From NCBI RefSeq assembly GCF_000058485.1, contig NC_008278.1:7124962-7188961 (forward strand): a stretch of DNA of 64,000 bases, written 5' to 3'. The DNA is from Frankia alni ACN14a. Lineage in GTDB: Bacteria; Actinomycetota; Actinomycetes; Frankiales; Frankiaceae. Below, one piece after another: positions 44,342 to 53,894 of this stretch (position 1 is its first letter; the number at the start of each line of letters is the position of its first letter). Below the pieces are notes generated by a model. It was not told the origin of the DNA. It searched no databases and was given only the letters and a program-made list of their open reading frames with translations. Position numbers and translations under genes: made by a program.

Positions 44342-45823
44342 GTGACGTCAGCCGCGCCGGTCGCTCGGACAGGGGCGCTCACCGCCCTCGTCAGCGCCCT
44401 TCTCGCCGGCTCCCTGTCCACCGGTCCCGGCGCCGACCGACCCGTACCGCCGGTCTCCGGGTCGGGCCGGGCGGGGGCCGCGGTCCTCGCAGGTCTGGAC
44501 CCGGCCGCGCCCGCGCCCCAGCCCGCGTCGGTCGCCGCCCGCCTTGCCGGGCCGCTCGGCGACCCCGTCCTCGCCGGGCCCGCCGCCTTCGTCGTCGACG
44601 CGTCGACCGGTCACGTGCTGCTGGACGATCGCGCCCGCACACCGGCCGTGCCGGCGTCGACGCTCAAGACCGCGGTCGCCACGGCGGCCCTCGTCACCTT
44701 CCCGGATACCCGGCTGCGCACGTCGGTCCTCTACAGCCCCCCGCCCAACAGCCAACCGCCCGCTACCCGACCGCCCGGCAGCCGACCGCCCGGCAGCCGA
44801 CCGGCGGGTGCCGCCGGCCAGGCGCCCGGCGGCACGCTGTGGCTCGTGGGCGGCGGTGACCCGACGCTGACCGCCGCGCCCGGCACCAACGGCTACCCGG
44901 CCTTCGCCCGACTCGCCGATCTCGTCGCCCAGGTCCGGGCGGCCGGCATCACCTCGGTGGCTCGAGTGGTCGGCGACGGGTCGCTGTTCGTCGGCCCCGA
45001 CCGGGCGCCTGGATGGCGTGACAACTACGTGACGGACGGCGACGTCACGCCGGTCTCCGCGTTGGAACTCGACGCGGGTCGTTCCGCTCCAGGCGCCGAG
45101 GGCCCGCGCAGCCCCACCCCCGCCGCGGCGGCGACGGCCGCGTTCGCCGGGGCGCTGACGGCGGCCGGGATCCCGGTCGGCGCGATCGGCACCGGGACCG
45201 CCGAGGCGGGGGCGACCCGCGTCGCCTCGGTGGACAGCCCGCCGGTGCGGGTACTCGTCGAACGCATGCTCACCGAGTCGGACAACGACCTCGCGGAGAG
45301 CCTGGGCCGGCTGGTCGCCCTGCGCCGCGGCCTGCCGCCCTCGTTCGCCGGGGCCGCGAAGGCCGTGACCGACACGGTCACCGAACTCGGCATCCCCACC
45401 GCGGGGATGGCCCTCAACGATGTCAGCGGGCTGTCCACCGCCGATCTGATCGCGCCCGCCACCCTCGTGGCGCTGCTGCGAGCGGCGGTCCTGCCCACCC
45501 GACCCGCCCTGCGCACCGTGCTGACCGGGCTGCCGGTGGCCGGCTTCTCCGGCACCCTGAACGACCGTTACGCCACCGCGGACACGGCCCCGGGCGCGGG
45601 CGACGTCAGGGCCAAGACCGGCACCCTGCGTAACGTCAGCAGCCTCGCCGGCCAGCTCGTCGACGCCGACGGGCGGCTGTTGCTGTTCGCCTTCCTGTCC
45701 CCGGCCGAGGAGGGGGGCGGCACCAAGGCCGCGCTCGACCGGGTCGCGGCGGCGCTCGCCGGCTGCGGCTGTCCCGCGCCGGCACCGGTCGCCCGCGCGG
45801 CGCCGACCGGCCCGGTTCGCTGA
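44342..45823 (+). CDS. dacB: D-alanyl-D-alanine carboxypeptidase/endopeptidase (PBP4 type)
   Basis: A 493-residue exported class C penicillin-binding protein that trims peptidoglycan cross-bridges. A signal peptide (RTGALTALVSALLAGSLSTGPGA) precedes the catalytic domain. The three motifs are SxxK at Ser106 (PASTLKTAV), SxN at Ser313 (TESDNDLAESLGR) and KTG at Lys425 (VRAKTGTLRNVSSLAG). A Pro-rich four-copy 15-bp repeat (44741-44800, PPGSR) is inserted after the first strand. GTG 44342 starts the signal peptide; the open frame upstream is not coding. The metalloprotease and tilS-hpt genes follow, the same order as Rv3627c-Rv3624c. Confidence 0.92.
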   Translation: MTSAAPVARTGALTALVSALLAGSLSTGPGADRPVPPVSGSGRAGAAVLAGLDPAAPAPQPASVAARLAGPLGDPVLAGPAAFVVDASTGHVLLDDRARTPAVPASTLKTAVATAALVTFPDTRLRTSVLYSPPPNSQPPATRPPGSRPPGSRPAGAAGQAPGGTLWLVGGGDPTLTAAPGTNGYPAFARLADLVAQVRAAGITSVARVVGDGSLFVGPDRAPGWRDNYVTDGDVTPVSALELDAGRSAPGAEGPRSPTPAAAATAAFAGALTAAGIPVGAIGTGTAEAGATRVASVDSPPVRVLVERMLTESDNDLAESLGRLVALRRGLPPSFAGAAKAVTDTVTELGIPTAGMALNDVSGLSTADLIAPATLVALLRAAVLPTRPALRTVLTGLPVAGFSGTLNDRYATADTAPGAGDVRAKTGTLRNVSSLAGQLVDADGRLLLFAFLSPAEEGGGTKAALDRVAAALAGCGCPAPAPVARAAPTGPVR

Positions 45824-46012
45824 ACCGGCCGCGATCGGCGGGAACGACTCGCCGTGGCCCGTGGCCCGTGGCCCGTGGCCTGTGGCCGGCGCCGCGCCCG
45901 TGACGGCCGCGTCGTGACGAGGGTGTCAGTGAGGCGCCCCTGATGCGGCGGCGAGGCGGCGGCGGGGGCGACGTGGGAGCAGAGCGCCGGCCGGCCCGGT
46001 ACGCTCGGATTC
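45824..46012 (+). repeat. Intergenic stretch with CGTGGCC tandem repeat
   Basis: The 189 bp after dacB contain four perfect copies of CGTGGCC at 45853-45880, then TGTGGCC. No hairpin terminator stands out. The next gene starts with GTG at 46013. Confidence 0.6.
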
Positions 46013-47125
46013 GTGGACGCCGAGCTGGTCGACTGGGAACTCGCCGTGACGACGGCGAGAAGGCTGGTCCGCCCCGGCCCGCAGATCACCCGCGAGCAGG
46101 CCGGCGAGGTCGTCGCCGAACTCCGCCGCCTCGCGGTGGACGCCGAGCGGCACGTGGAGGACTACACCCACCTGGCCCCGGCCGGTGCCATCACCCCCAT
46201 CAACGTGGTCGACCGGCCCGAATGGGTCCGTTCCAACGTCGCCGGCCTGCGGGTGCTCACCACCCCGCTGCTCGGCAAGCTGTCCGACCAGCAGCGCGGC
46301 ACCTTCTCCACGGCCGTCGGCCGGCGGGTCACCGGCATCCAGCTCGGCACGGCGCTGGCCTACCTCGCCAGCAAGGTGCTGGGCCAGTACGAGGTGTTTC
46401 TGCCGCCCGAGGAGTACCTCGCCGGCCCCGACGGGTCGGCCACGCCGGACGCGGTCGGCCGGCTGAGCCTGGTCGCGCCGAACATCGCCCACGCGGAGGC
46501 GACGATGGGCGTCGTGCCGCGTGACTTCCGCATGTGGGTCTGCCTGCACGAGCAGACGCATCGGACCCAGTTCACCGCGGTGCCGTGGCTGCGGTCCCAC
46601 CTCGAGTCCGAGATCACCGCGTTCATCGAGGCCACCGATCTCGATCCGGACGTCCTCGCGGACCGGGTCCGCTCGGCGGTGGCCGCGGTGCGCGGGGCGG
46701 TGTTCGACCGCGGCGCCGACAGTCCGAGTGTGGTGGAGGCGCTGCAGACTCCGGCCCAGCGGGCCGTGCTCGACCGGCTCCAGGCGATCATGACGTTGCT
46801 GGAGGGCCACGCGGACCAGGTCATGGACGCCGTGGGTCCCCGGGTGGTTCCCACTGTCGCCGACATCCGGTCGAAGTTCGAGGGCCGCCGCGACGGCGGC
46901 TCCCCGCTCGACCGGTTCATCCGCCGGTTGCTCGGCCTGGACCTCAAGCTCCAGCAGTACCGCCAGGGCGGCGCCTTCGTGCGGGCCGTCGTCGCCGAGG
47001 CCGGGGTGGGGGGCTTCAACACCGTCTGGGAGTCGCCGACGACGCTGCCGACCCGCGCGGAGCTGGCCGATCCCACCGCGTGGATGCAGCGCGTCCTGGG
47101 CAGTCGCCCGTCGATCTCGGCGTGA
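46013..47125 (+). CDS. Zinc-dependent metalloprotease of the DUF2342 family
   Basis: A 370-residue protein like Rv3626c, annotated in actinobacteria as a zinc-dependent metalloprotease or F420-biosynthesis-associated protein. The motif VCLHEQTHRTQF gives HExxH at His179-His183. Other blocks are WVRSNVAGLRVLTTPLLGKL, GRRVTGIQLGTALAYLASKVLGQYEVFLP, VMDAVGPRVVPTVADIRSKFEGRR and GLDLKLQQYRQGGAFV. No signal peptide is present, so it is cytoplasmic. Natural substrate unknown. GTG 46013 begins the conserved sequence. It lies between dacB and tilS, with 52 bp to the latter. Confidence 0.85.
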   Translation: MDAELVDWELAVTTARRLVRPGPQITREQAGEVVAELRRLAVDAERHVEDYTHLAPAGAITPINVVDRPEWVRSNVAGLRVLTTPLLGKLSDQQRGTFSTAVGRRVTGIQLGTALAYLASKVLGQYEVFLPPEEYLAGPDGSATPDAVGRLSLVAPNIAHAEATMGVVPRDFRMWVCLHEQTHRTQFTAVPWLRSHLESEITAFIEATDLDPDVLADRVRSAVAAVRGAVFDRGADSPSVVEALQTPAQRAVLDRLQAIMTLLEGHADQVMDAVGPRVVPTVADIRSKFEGRRDGGSPLDRFIRRLLGLDLKLQQYRQGGAFVRAVVAEAGVGGFNTVWESPTTLPTRAELADPTAWMQRVLGSRPSISA

Positions 47126-47177
47126 CGGTCGTGGTCCGCGGGGCGCTCACCGGCGCGGCCGGCCACCGGCCCACGCG

Positions 47178-49070
47178 GTGACCCGTTCCGCCGCCGGCAG
47201 TGACCACCACGATGCGGCGGCCGGGCCGGCGGCCGGCGGCCCACACGACCAGGCGGCACGGACGGCGCGGCCCGGTCGGGCGCCGGATCCCGCCGTGGCC
47301 GCGGTCCGGTTCGCGGTCCGCAACGCGGTCGCCGATCTCGACCCGGGCGCGCTGGTGCTGGTCGCCTGCTCCGGCGGGCCGGACTCGATGTCGCTCGCCG
47401 CGGCACTCGCCTTCGTCGCCCCCCGCCGGGCCCTGCGGGCCGGTCTGCTGGTGGTCGATCACGGCTGGGATCCCGCGTCGGCCGAGCGCGCGCACGGCGT
47501 CGCCGAGCGGGGGGAGGCCCTCGGGCTGCGTCCCGTGGAGGTGCTCACCGCGCACGCCCCTCGCTCGGAGGGCGCCGCACGGGATGCCCGCCGCGACGCG
47601 CTGCTGGCCGCGGCGGCCCGGCTGGGCGCCCGGGCCGTACTGATCGGTCACACCCTGGACGACCAGGCCGAGACGGTGCTGCTACGGCTCGCGCGGGGCT
47701 CGGGGGCCCGCTCGCTCGGCGGGATGCGCCCGCGCGACGGCCTGCTGCGCCGCCCCCTGCTGGGCCTGCGTCGCGAGCAGACCCGGGCTGCCTGCCTCGC
47801 CGAGCGGCTGCCGGTCTGGGACGATCCGACCAACGAGGATCCGGCGTTCGCCCGGGCCCGGGTGCGCCACCGGGTCCTGCCGCTGCTGGAGGCCGAGCTC
47901 GGGCCGGGCATCGCGGAGTCGCTGGCCCGCGGGGCCGAGTTGTTGCGGGCCGACGCGGATGCGCTGGACGCGACCGCCGCCGACGCCTACGCCTCGGCCG
48001 GCACCGCTGCCCACGGCGGCCCGGTCGCAGGTCCGGCCGCGGGTCCGGCGGTGGGTCCGGCGGTGGGTCCGTGGACCGATCCGATGCACGCTGCGGGCCC
48101 CGGGCCACGGCCCGCCGGGGCCCCGGGCCCGACCGGCGGCGAGGTCGGCTTCGCGGTGGCGACGCTCGCCGCGCTTCCCGCCGCGATCCGCGGGCGGGTG
48201 CTGCGCCGGGCCGCCCTCGACGTCGGCGCCTCGGCGTCGGCGCTGCGCGCCGAGCACGTCTGGGCGGTGGAGGAACTGGTGACGCGGTGGCGCGGCCAGA
48301 AGCCCGTGCCGCTGCCGGGCGGTGTCCTCGCCCGGCGCTGGGCGGACCGGATCACACTCACCGGACCGGTGGCTCCGCCGTGGCCACCCGCCGGACCCGC
48401 CGACCGCGGGCCGGATCTCGCCGCAGCGGCGTACTTCGAGGAGGACGATCAGGTGAGCCAGGCCGCGACGACGACGCCCGATGCCGGCAGCCCCCACGAG
48501 GGCCCGCGGGCGGCCACCACGCATCCCGACATCGACGAGGTCCTCGTCACCGCCGACGAGATCGCCACGAAGATCGCGGAGCTGGCGGCCCGGGTCGACG
48601 CCGACTACGCCGGCCGGGAGATCCTCCTGGTCGGCGTGCTCAAGGGCGCCGTGATGGTGATGGCGGATCTCTCCCGGGCCCTTGCCGTGCCGCTGACCAT
48701 GGAGTTCATGGCGGTGTCGTCGTACGGGTCGTCGACCTCCTCCTCCGGGGTGGTACGCATCCTCAAGGACCTGGACCGCTCGATCGAGGGCCGCGACGTG
48801 CTCGTCGTCGAGGACATCATCGACTCCGGGCTGACCCTGTCGTGGCTGCTGAAGAACCTGCGTTCGCGCGGGCCCGCGTCGCTCGAGGTGCTGGCCCTGT
48901 TCCGCAAGCCGGAAGCGATCACGGTCGACGTCGACGTCCGGTACGTCGGGTTCGACATTCCCAGCGCCTTCGTCGTCGGGTACGGCCTCGACTACTCCGA
49001 GTACTACCGCACGCTCCCCTTCGTCGGCACCCTGACGCCTGCGGCGATCGAGCGCGGGGCCCCGGCCTGA
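47178..49070 (+). CDS. tilS: TilS-HPRT: tRNA(Ile)-lysidine synthetase and hypoxanthine phosphoribosyltransferase in one frame
   Basis: A continuous frame of 630 codons. Residues 25-420 are TilS: PP-loop LVACSGGPDSMSLAAALA, GHTLDDQAETVLLRLARGSGARSLGGM and a C-terminal substrate domain. TilS modifies C34 of tRNA-Ile(CAU). Residues 445-630 are HPRT (purine salvage): LVGVLKGAVMVMADLSRAL, FMAVSSYGSSTSSSGVVRILKDLD and the PRPP loop VLVVEDIIDSGLTLSWLL. There is no stop between them. A GTG at 48453 (VSQAATTTP) has a strong GAGGAGGA ribosome binding site 7 bases upstream, so separate HPRT may also be made. Fused TilS/HprT proteins are known in Listeria. Start GTG 47178. Confidence 0.88.
   Translation: MTRSAAGSDHHDAAAGPAAGGPHDQAARTARPGRAPDPAVAAVRFAVRNAVADLDPGALVLVACSGGPDSMSLAAALAFVAPRRALRAGLLVVDHGWDPASAERAHGVAERGEALGLRPVEVLTAHAPRSEGAARDARRDALLAAAARLGARAVLIGHTLDDQAETVLLRLARGSGARSLGGMRPRDGLLRRPLLGLRREQTRAACLAERLPVWDDPTNEDPAFARARVRHRVLPLLEAELGPGIAESLARGAELLRADADALDATAADAYASAGTAAHGGPVAGPAAGPAVGPAVGPWTDPMHAAGPGPRPAGAPGPTGGEVGFAVATLAALPAAIRGRVLRRAALDVGASASALRAEHVWAVEELVTRWRGQKPVPLPGGVLARRWADRITLTGPVAPPWPPAGPADRGPDLAAAAYFEEDDQVSQAATTTPDAGSPHEGPRAATTHPDIDEVLVTADEIATKIAELAARVDADYAGREILLVGVLKGAVMVMADLSRALAVPLTMEFMAVSSYGSSTSSSGVVRILKDLDRSIEGRDVLVVEDIIDSGLTLSWLLKNLRSRGPASLEVLALFRKPEAITVDVDVRYVGFDIPSAFVVGYGLDYSEYYRTLPFVGTLTPAAIERGAPA
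48438..48455 (+). promoter_or_regulatory. hpt: Internal ribosome binding site and GTG for hpt within the tilS frame
   Basis: GAGGAGGA (48438-48445) lies 7 bases before GTG (48453-48455), ideal spacing. It lies exactly at the TilS-HPRT junction in the same frame, so translation could start here as well as pass through. Confidence 0.6.
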
Positions 49071-49286
49071 GCCGGCCGGCGAGGCCGCGCGGCACCGCGC
49101 CGCGGCGTACACCCCCGCGCGGCACCGGTTCGTCCGGCCCGGAACAGTGCGGCCCGCCGGTCCGTTGGTCGGATGTACGCGCGGTGAGATGCGCGCACCG
49201 GCGGTACCCTCGGCACAAGGGAATCCCGATCGAGGGCAGTACACACGTCAGGAGGGTGGAGCGCTCGTGTCCGGCGCTCCAGACAG

Positions 49287-51506
49287 ATGACTCCAAGAAG
49301 AATCTTCCGCGGCTGGGTGCCACTGCTGCTCCTGGTCCTGTTCGTGATCATCCTCACGACGGGCGTCCTCTCGGGTCCCAGTGAGTACGGCAAGCGAGAC
49401 CTGAACTTCGTCCAGCAGCAGATCGACGAAGGCCAGGTGACGAAGGCCAAGATCGAGGACTCCAAGCAGCTCATCCAGATCACGACGAAGGACGGCCGGA
49501 AGTTCGAGTCGTCCTATGTCACCGAACAGGGTGTCGTTCTGGCCAACGAGATGCGGAACAAGCGCGTCGCCTACGACGTCTCCGTCGATCGCGGAAACAT
49601 CCTGGTCTCCCTCCTGCTGAACCTGCTGCCCGTGCTGCTCGTGGTCCTGCTGCTGTTCTTCTTCATGAACCAGATGCAGGGCGGCGGCAACCGGGTCATG
49701 AACTTCGGCAAGTCCAAGGCCAAGCTGGTGAGCAAGGACACACCGAAGACGACGTTCTCCGACGTGGCCGGCGCGGACGAGGCGATCGAGGAGCTCCAGG
49801 AGATCAAGGAGTTCCTGGAGAACCCGAGCAAGTTCCAGGCGATCGGCGCGAAGATCCCCAAGGGTGTCCTGCTCTACGGGCCGCCGGGTACCGGCAAGAC
49901 CCTGTTGGCCCGGGCCGTCGCCGGCGAGGCGGGCGTGCCGTTCTACTCGATCTCAGGTTCCGACTTCGTCGAAATGTTCGTCGGGGTCGGTGCCAGCCGG
50001 GTCCGGGACCTGTTCGAGCAGGCCAAGGCGAATGCGCCGGCGATCATCTTCGTCGACGAGATCGACGCCGTCGGCCGCCACCGCGGGGCCGGCCTCGGCG
50101 GTGGGCACGACGAGCGCGAGCAGACCCTCAACCAGCTCCTCGTCGAGATGGACGGGTTCGACGTCAAGGGCGGCGTCATCCTCATCGCGGCGACGAACCG
50201 GCCCGACATCCTCGACCCGGCGCTGCTGCGACCCGGCCGCTTCGACCGCCAGATCGTCGTCGACCGGCCGGACCTGCTCGGCCGCGAGGCCATCCTGCGG
50301 GTGCACGCCAAGGGCAAGCCGATCGGTCCGGACGCCGACATGATGGTCATCGCCCGGCGCACCCCCGGCTTCACCGGCGCGGACCTGGCCAACGTGCTCA
50401 ACGAGGCCGCCCTGCTGGCGGCCCGGTCCAACCTGAAGTTCATCTCCTCGGCGCTGCTGGAGGAGTCGATCGACCGGGTGATGGCCGGGCCGGAGCGCAA
50501 GACCCGGGCGATGAGCGACAAGGAGAAGAAGCGCATCGCCTACCACGAGGGCGGGCACGCCCTCGTCGCGCACGCGCTGCCGAACTCCGACCCGGTACAC
50601 AAGGTCACGATCCTGCCCCGGGGCCGCGCTCTCGGCTACACGATGCAGCTCCCGCTGGAAGACAAGTACCTGTCGACCCGCTCGGAGATGCTGGACCGGC
50701 TCGCCGTGCTCCTCGGGGGCCGCACCGCCGAGGAGCTGGTGTTCCACGACCCCACCACGGGCGCCAGCGACGACATCGAGAAGGCGACGCAGATCTCCCG
50801 GGCGATGATCACGCAGTACGGGATGAGCGACAAGCTCGGCGCGATCAAGTTCGGCACCGAGAACAGCGAGGTCTTCCTCGGCAAGGAGGTCGGGCACCAG
50901 CGCGACTACTCCGAGGAGGTCGCCAGCGAGATCGACGTCGAGGTCCGCCGGCTCATCGAGGCCGCGCACGACGAGGCGTGGGAGATCCTGGTCACCTACC
51001 GCGATGTCCTCGACAACCTCGTGCTGCGGCTGATGGACACCGAGACGCTGAGCAAGGACGACGTCGCCGAGGTGTTCGCGACCGTGCAGAAGCGGCCGGT
51101 GCGGGGCATCTACACCGGTGTCGGTCGGCGCATCCCGTCGGACCGCCCCCCGGTGCAGACCCCGGCCGAGCTGGGGCTGGTTCCCACCGGCGTCGCCGAC
51201 CTGGTGAAGGACCCCGGTCACGGCAACGGAGCAACCGGTCGCTCGGGCAACGGTGCGCCGGGAGCGCCCGCGGCGGATCCGGCCGGGCACGCCAACCCGG
51301 TCGGTCCCGGCGGAAACGGGAATGGCAGCCCGGGTGGGCACGGTTACCCCCAGGGACAGGGTTATCCGCAGGGGCCGAGCAGCTATCCGCAGGGGCCGGG
51401 TTCACCGGCTCCGACCGGTGGCGAGAGCCCGCCCGAGGGGCCGCGCATCGCCAACCCGTGGGCCCCGCCGAGCTGGCCGAACGACGACGACAGGAGACGC
51501 CGTTGA
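49287..51506 (+). CDS. ftsH: ATP-dependent membrane zinc protease FtsH
   Basis: A 739-residue membrane protease that degrades misassembled membrane proteins. Two membrane segments ([18 protein letters not shown] and [26 protein letters not shown]) flank an extracytoplasmic domain. The AAA domain has Walker A GPPGTGKT near residue 198, [15 protein letters not shown] and the arginine-finger region [13 protein letters not shown]. The zinc motif is HEGGH at residue 420, with the third ligand Asp in [10 protein letters not shown]. The tail is Gly/Pro-rich with YPQG repeats. ATG 49287 is the first in frame. Its TGA overlaps the TTG start of folE (TTGA), so the two are coupled. Confidence 0.96.
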   Translation: MTPRRIFRGWVPLLLLVLFVIILTTGVLSGPSEYGKRDLNFVQQQIDEGQVTKAKIEDSKQLIQITTKDGRKFESSYVTEQGVVLANEMRNKRVAYDVSVDRGNILVSLLLNLLPVLLVVLLLFFFMNQMQGGGNRVMNFGKSKAKLVSKDTPKTTFSDVAGADEAIEELQEIKEFLENPSKFQAIGAKIPKGVLLYGPPGTGKTLLARAVAGEAGVPFYSISGSDFVEMFVGVGASRVRDLFEQAKANAPAIIFVDEIDAVGRHRGAGLGGGHDEREQTLNQLLVEMDGFDVKGGVILIAATNRPDILDPALLRPGRFDRQIVVDRPDLLGREAILRVHAKGKPIGPDADMMVIARRTPGFTGADLANVLNEAALLAARSNLKFISSALLEESIDRVMAGPERKTRAMSDKEKKRIAYHEGGHALVAHALPNSDPVHKVTILPRGRALGYTMQLPLEDKYLSTRSEMLDRLAVLLGGRTAEELVFHDPTTGASDDIEKATQISRAMITQYGMSDKLGAIKFGTENSEVFLGKEVGHQRDYSEEVASEIDVEVRRLIEAAHDEAWEILVTYRDVLDNLVLRLMDTETLSKDDVAEVFATVQKRPVRGIYTGVGRRIPSDRPPVQTPAELGLVPTGVADLVKDPGHGNGATGRSGNGAPGAPAADPAGHANPVGPGGNGNGSPGGHGYPQGQGYPQGPSSYPQGPGSPAPTGGESPPEGPRIANPWAPPSWPNDDDRRRR

Positions 51507-52264
51507 CGTCCGATTCCCCCGAGGTGTTCACGGATGAGCGGGTGAGTTCCGGCGCGTCGCCAGAGGTGAACGCCACCGAATCGGACGGCTTCGGTGTTCC
51601 CGACCCCAGCACACTCGGCAGCAGCGCGACCACCACCACGGCGGCTCCCCTGGACGGGCCGATCCGGGATCGTCGCAGGCCACAGCAGGTGCGCCCCTTC
51701 GACCACGACCGGGTGGCGCGCGCCGTGCGCGAGCTGCTCATCGGGATCGGCGAGGACCCGGACCGAGAGGGCCTGCGCAAGACGCCGGACCGGGTCGCCC
51801 GCGCCTACCGGGAGGCGGTGGAGGGCCTGGGGCGGGAACCGTCCGAGGTGCTGACGACCGTCTTCGACGAGGGCCACGACGAGATGGTCCTGGTGCGCGA
51901 CATCGACTTTTCGTCGCTGTGCGAGCACCACCTGGTGGTGTTCTCCGGCCGGGCGCACGTCGCGTACATCCCGAACAACCGGGGTCAGATCACCGGCCTG
52001 TCCAAGCTGGCGCGCCTGGTGGATCTTTACGCCCGCCGGCCGCAGGTGCAGGAGCGGCTGACCTCCCAGATCGCCGACGCCCTCGTCGACGTCCTGGAAC
52101 CGCGGGGCGTGATGGTCGTCGTCGAGGCGGAGCACCTGTGCATGTCGATGCGAGGGGTGCGCAAGCCGGGGGCCACGACGGTGACCTCCGCGGTGCGCGG
52201 TCAGTTTCTCAGCACGGCGACGCGCAGCGAGGGCATGTCGCTGATCCTCGGCAGCCGGCGCTGA
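51503..52264 (+). CDS. folE: GTP cyclohydrolase I
   Basis: A 253-residue enzyme making dihydroneopterin triphosphate from GTP, the first step of folate synthesis. After a disordered N-terminus of about 65 residues come [56 protein letters not shown] (Zn Cys and His), [23 protein letters not shown] and [19 protein letters not shown] (second Zn Cys). I infer a TTG start at 51503 overlapping ftsH's TGA, with CAGGAGA 6 bases upstream; no ATG or GTG fits better. Order ftsH-folE is conserved in actinomycetes. A strong hairpin follows. Confidence 0.92.
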   Translation: MTSDSPEVFTDERVSSGASPEVNATESDGFGVPDPSTLGSSATTTTAAPLDGPIRDRRRPQQVRPFDHDRVARAVRELLIGIGEDPDREGLRKTPDRVARAYREAVEGLGREPSEVLTTVFDEGHDEMVLVRDIDFSSLCEHHLVVFSGRAHVAYIPNNRGQITGLSKLARLVDLYARRPQVQERLTSQIADALVDVLEPRGVMVVVEAEHLCMSMRGVRKPGATTVTSAVRGQFLSTATRSEGMSLILGSRR

Positions 52265-52270
52265 TCCACC

Positions 52271-52308
52271 GGTCACCCGGCTCCGGCCCCTCGGGCCACC
52301 GGGTGACC
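52271..52308 (+). terminator. Hairpin after folE
   Basis: GGTCACCCGG (52271-52280) and CCGGGTGACC (52299-52308) are exact complements, with an inner GGCCC/GGGCC stem in the loop. It starts 6 bp after the stop, between convergent folE and hisG. Confidence 0.75.
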
Positions 52309-52374
52309 GCCCCCGGCGGCGGCCGGCCGGAGTCGGCCGGCCCCGGGGATCGAGCGCACTTGCTTCGAGCGGCG

Positions 52375-53223
52375 TTACAGCCGGCAGGCCTGGATGCCGG
52401 AGACCAGGATCCCGCGGGCGCCCAGATCCCACAGGTCGTCCATCGTCCGGTTGACCTCCACGCGGGGCACCATCGCCCGCACGGCGACCCAGTCCTCCCG
52501 CTGCAGCGGTGAGATCGTCGGCGATTCGTAGCCGGGCGTGATGTCACACGCCTTCTCCAGCACCGCGCTCGGCACGTCGTAGTCCATCATCACGTAGCGC
52601 CGAGCGACGAGGACGCCCTGCACTCGGCGCAGCAGCCGCTCGTGCGACGTGGACAGCTCCGCCCCCCGCTTGGCGATGATGATCGCTTCGGACCGTAGGA
52701 CCGGCTCGCCGAGCAGCTCCAGCCCGGCGGCCCGCAGCGTGCGGCCGGTCTCGACCACGTCGGCCACCGCGTCCGCGACCCCGAGCCGCACCGCCGTCTC
52801 CACCGCGCCGTCGAGGGTCACGATGCTCGCCGGGGTGACACCGCGGCCGGCCAGGTCCGCCCGCACCAGCGCCGGGAACGAGGTGGCGATCCGCCGGCCC
52901 TGCAGCTCCGCCACGTCCGCGAGCGCGCCCTCCGGGGCGGCGTAGCGGAAGGTGGCATGCGCATAGCCGAGCGGCAGCAGCTCCGCCGCGGCGGCGTTGC
53001 TGTCGAGGAGCAGATCGCGACCGGTGATGCCGAGATCGAGGCGGCCCGAACCGACGTACACGGCGATGTCGCGCGGGCGCAGAAAGAAGAACTCGATGTC
53101 GTTCTCGACATCCGTGATCACCAGCTCCGCGGACTCGCGCCGGGCGTTGTAGCCGGCGTCGGCGAGCAGCTGGCTGGAGGCCGCGGACAGCGACCCCTTG
53201 TTAGGAACCGCAATACGAAGCAT
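52375..53223 (-). CDS. hisG: ATP phosphoribosyltransferase (long form)
   Basis: A 282-residue enzyme for the first step of histidine synthesis. It has MLRIAVPNKGSLSAASSQLLADAGY, ENDIEFFFLRPRDIAVYVGSGRLDLGITGRDLL and the PRPP-binding GVADAVADVVETGRTLRAAGLELLGEPVLRSEA. It also has a C-terminal regulatory ACT-like domain (YESPTISPLQREDWVAVRAMV...LWDLGARGILVSGIQACRL), so it is the long, histidine-inhibited form. I started at ATG 53223; a GTG two codons upstream is possible. hisE lies 40 bp upstream on the same strand; the other his genes are not in the window. Confidence 0.95.
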   Translation of the reverse strand: MLRIAVPNKGSLSAASSQLLADAGYNARRESAELVITDVENDIEFFFLRPRDIAVYVGSGRLDLGITGRDLLLDSNAAAAELLPLGYAHATFRYAAPEGALADVAELQGRRIATSFPALVRADLAGRGVTPASIVTLDGAVETAVRLGVADAVADVVETGRTLRAAGLELLGEPVLRSEAIIIAKRGAELSTSHERLLRRVQGVLVARRYVMMDYDVPSAVLEKACDITPGYESPTISPLQREDWVAVRAMVPRVEVNRTMDDLWDLGARGILVSGIQACRL

Positions 53224-53263
53224 TGTCACTACTCAGCGTCTACGGGAAAGGACAGGGACGTGA

Positions 53264-53689
53264 TCACAGGTGGGAGTATACGTCGTCCAGGGAAAGACCC
53301 AGGGAAACCATGAGGAGCTGACTCCAGTACAGCAACTGGGAGATCTCCTCAGCCGCCCTCTCCCGACCTTCGTACTCGGCCGCCATCCAGGCCTCGGCGG
53401 CCTCCTCGACGAGTTTCTTACCGAGATGATGAACGCCCTTGTCGAGGGCGGCGACCGTACCCGAACCGGGCGCCCGGCGCTGCCATTTGTCGGCGACCTC
53501 GGCGAAGAGTTCGTCAAATGTCTTTCCGCTGGCTGTATTCGCGCCGACAGCGGTGGGGGGGCTGCCGATCGCCGCGCCGGGATCGCCGGCGGCCCCGACG
53601 GGACGGTGCGCATCGCCGTCCGCCCCGGGTCGGGAGAGACGCCCGGACGGCGGCGACCCGGGCCGATCGGCAGGAACCATGTTCGGCAT
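53264..53689 (-). CDS. hisE: Phosphoribosyl-ATP pyrophosphatase
   Basis: The HisE domain occupies the last 90 residues: [86 protein letters not shown] in full. It carries the all-alpha MazG-like fold with acidic metal ligands (VEEAAEAW and EGRERAAEE). An N-terminal extension of about 50 Pro/Gly/Ala-rich residues precedes it if the ATG at 53689 is right (141 residues). An ATG at 53680 is equally possible, and the frame is open to 53824. It acts after HisG, whose gene follows by 40 bp. Confidence 0.88.
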   Translation of the reverse strand: MPNMVPADRPGSPPSGRLSRPGADGDAHRPVGAAGDPGAAIGSPPTAVGANTASGKTFDELFAEVADKWQRRAPGSGTVAALDKGVHHLGKKLVEEAAEAWMAAEYEGRERAAEEISQLLYWSQLLMVSLGLSLDDVYSHL

Positions 53690-53803
53690 GCTACCTGTCA
53701 CCGGGCCGTCGGCCGTCCCGCCGAACATCGTCACCGGTCGAGGACACCGATGACCACGCTCGTGAGGTGGGCACAGCGCGCCGACGCCGCCCCTCGGCCG
53801 GCG

Positions 53804-53853
53804 CACGATGCTGTGGCGGATCACGATGCTGGCGAATCACGATGCTGGCGGAT
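53804..53853. repeat. CACGATGCT tandem repeat upstream of HAD gene
   Basis: Three contiguous units: CACGATGCTGTGGCGGAT (53804-53821), CACGATGCTGGCGAAT (53822-53837) and CACGATGCTGGCGGAT (53838-53853). Each contains an ATG in one frame, which creates spurious upstream starts for the phosphatase gene. Confidence 0.85.
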
Positions 53854-53894
53854 TGCCCGGTCCGTGCGGCGCGTTGCTGGTTGACTGGGACATT

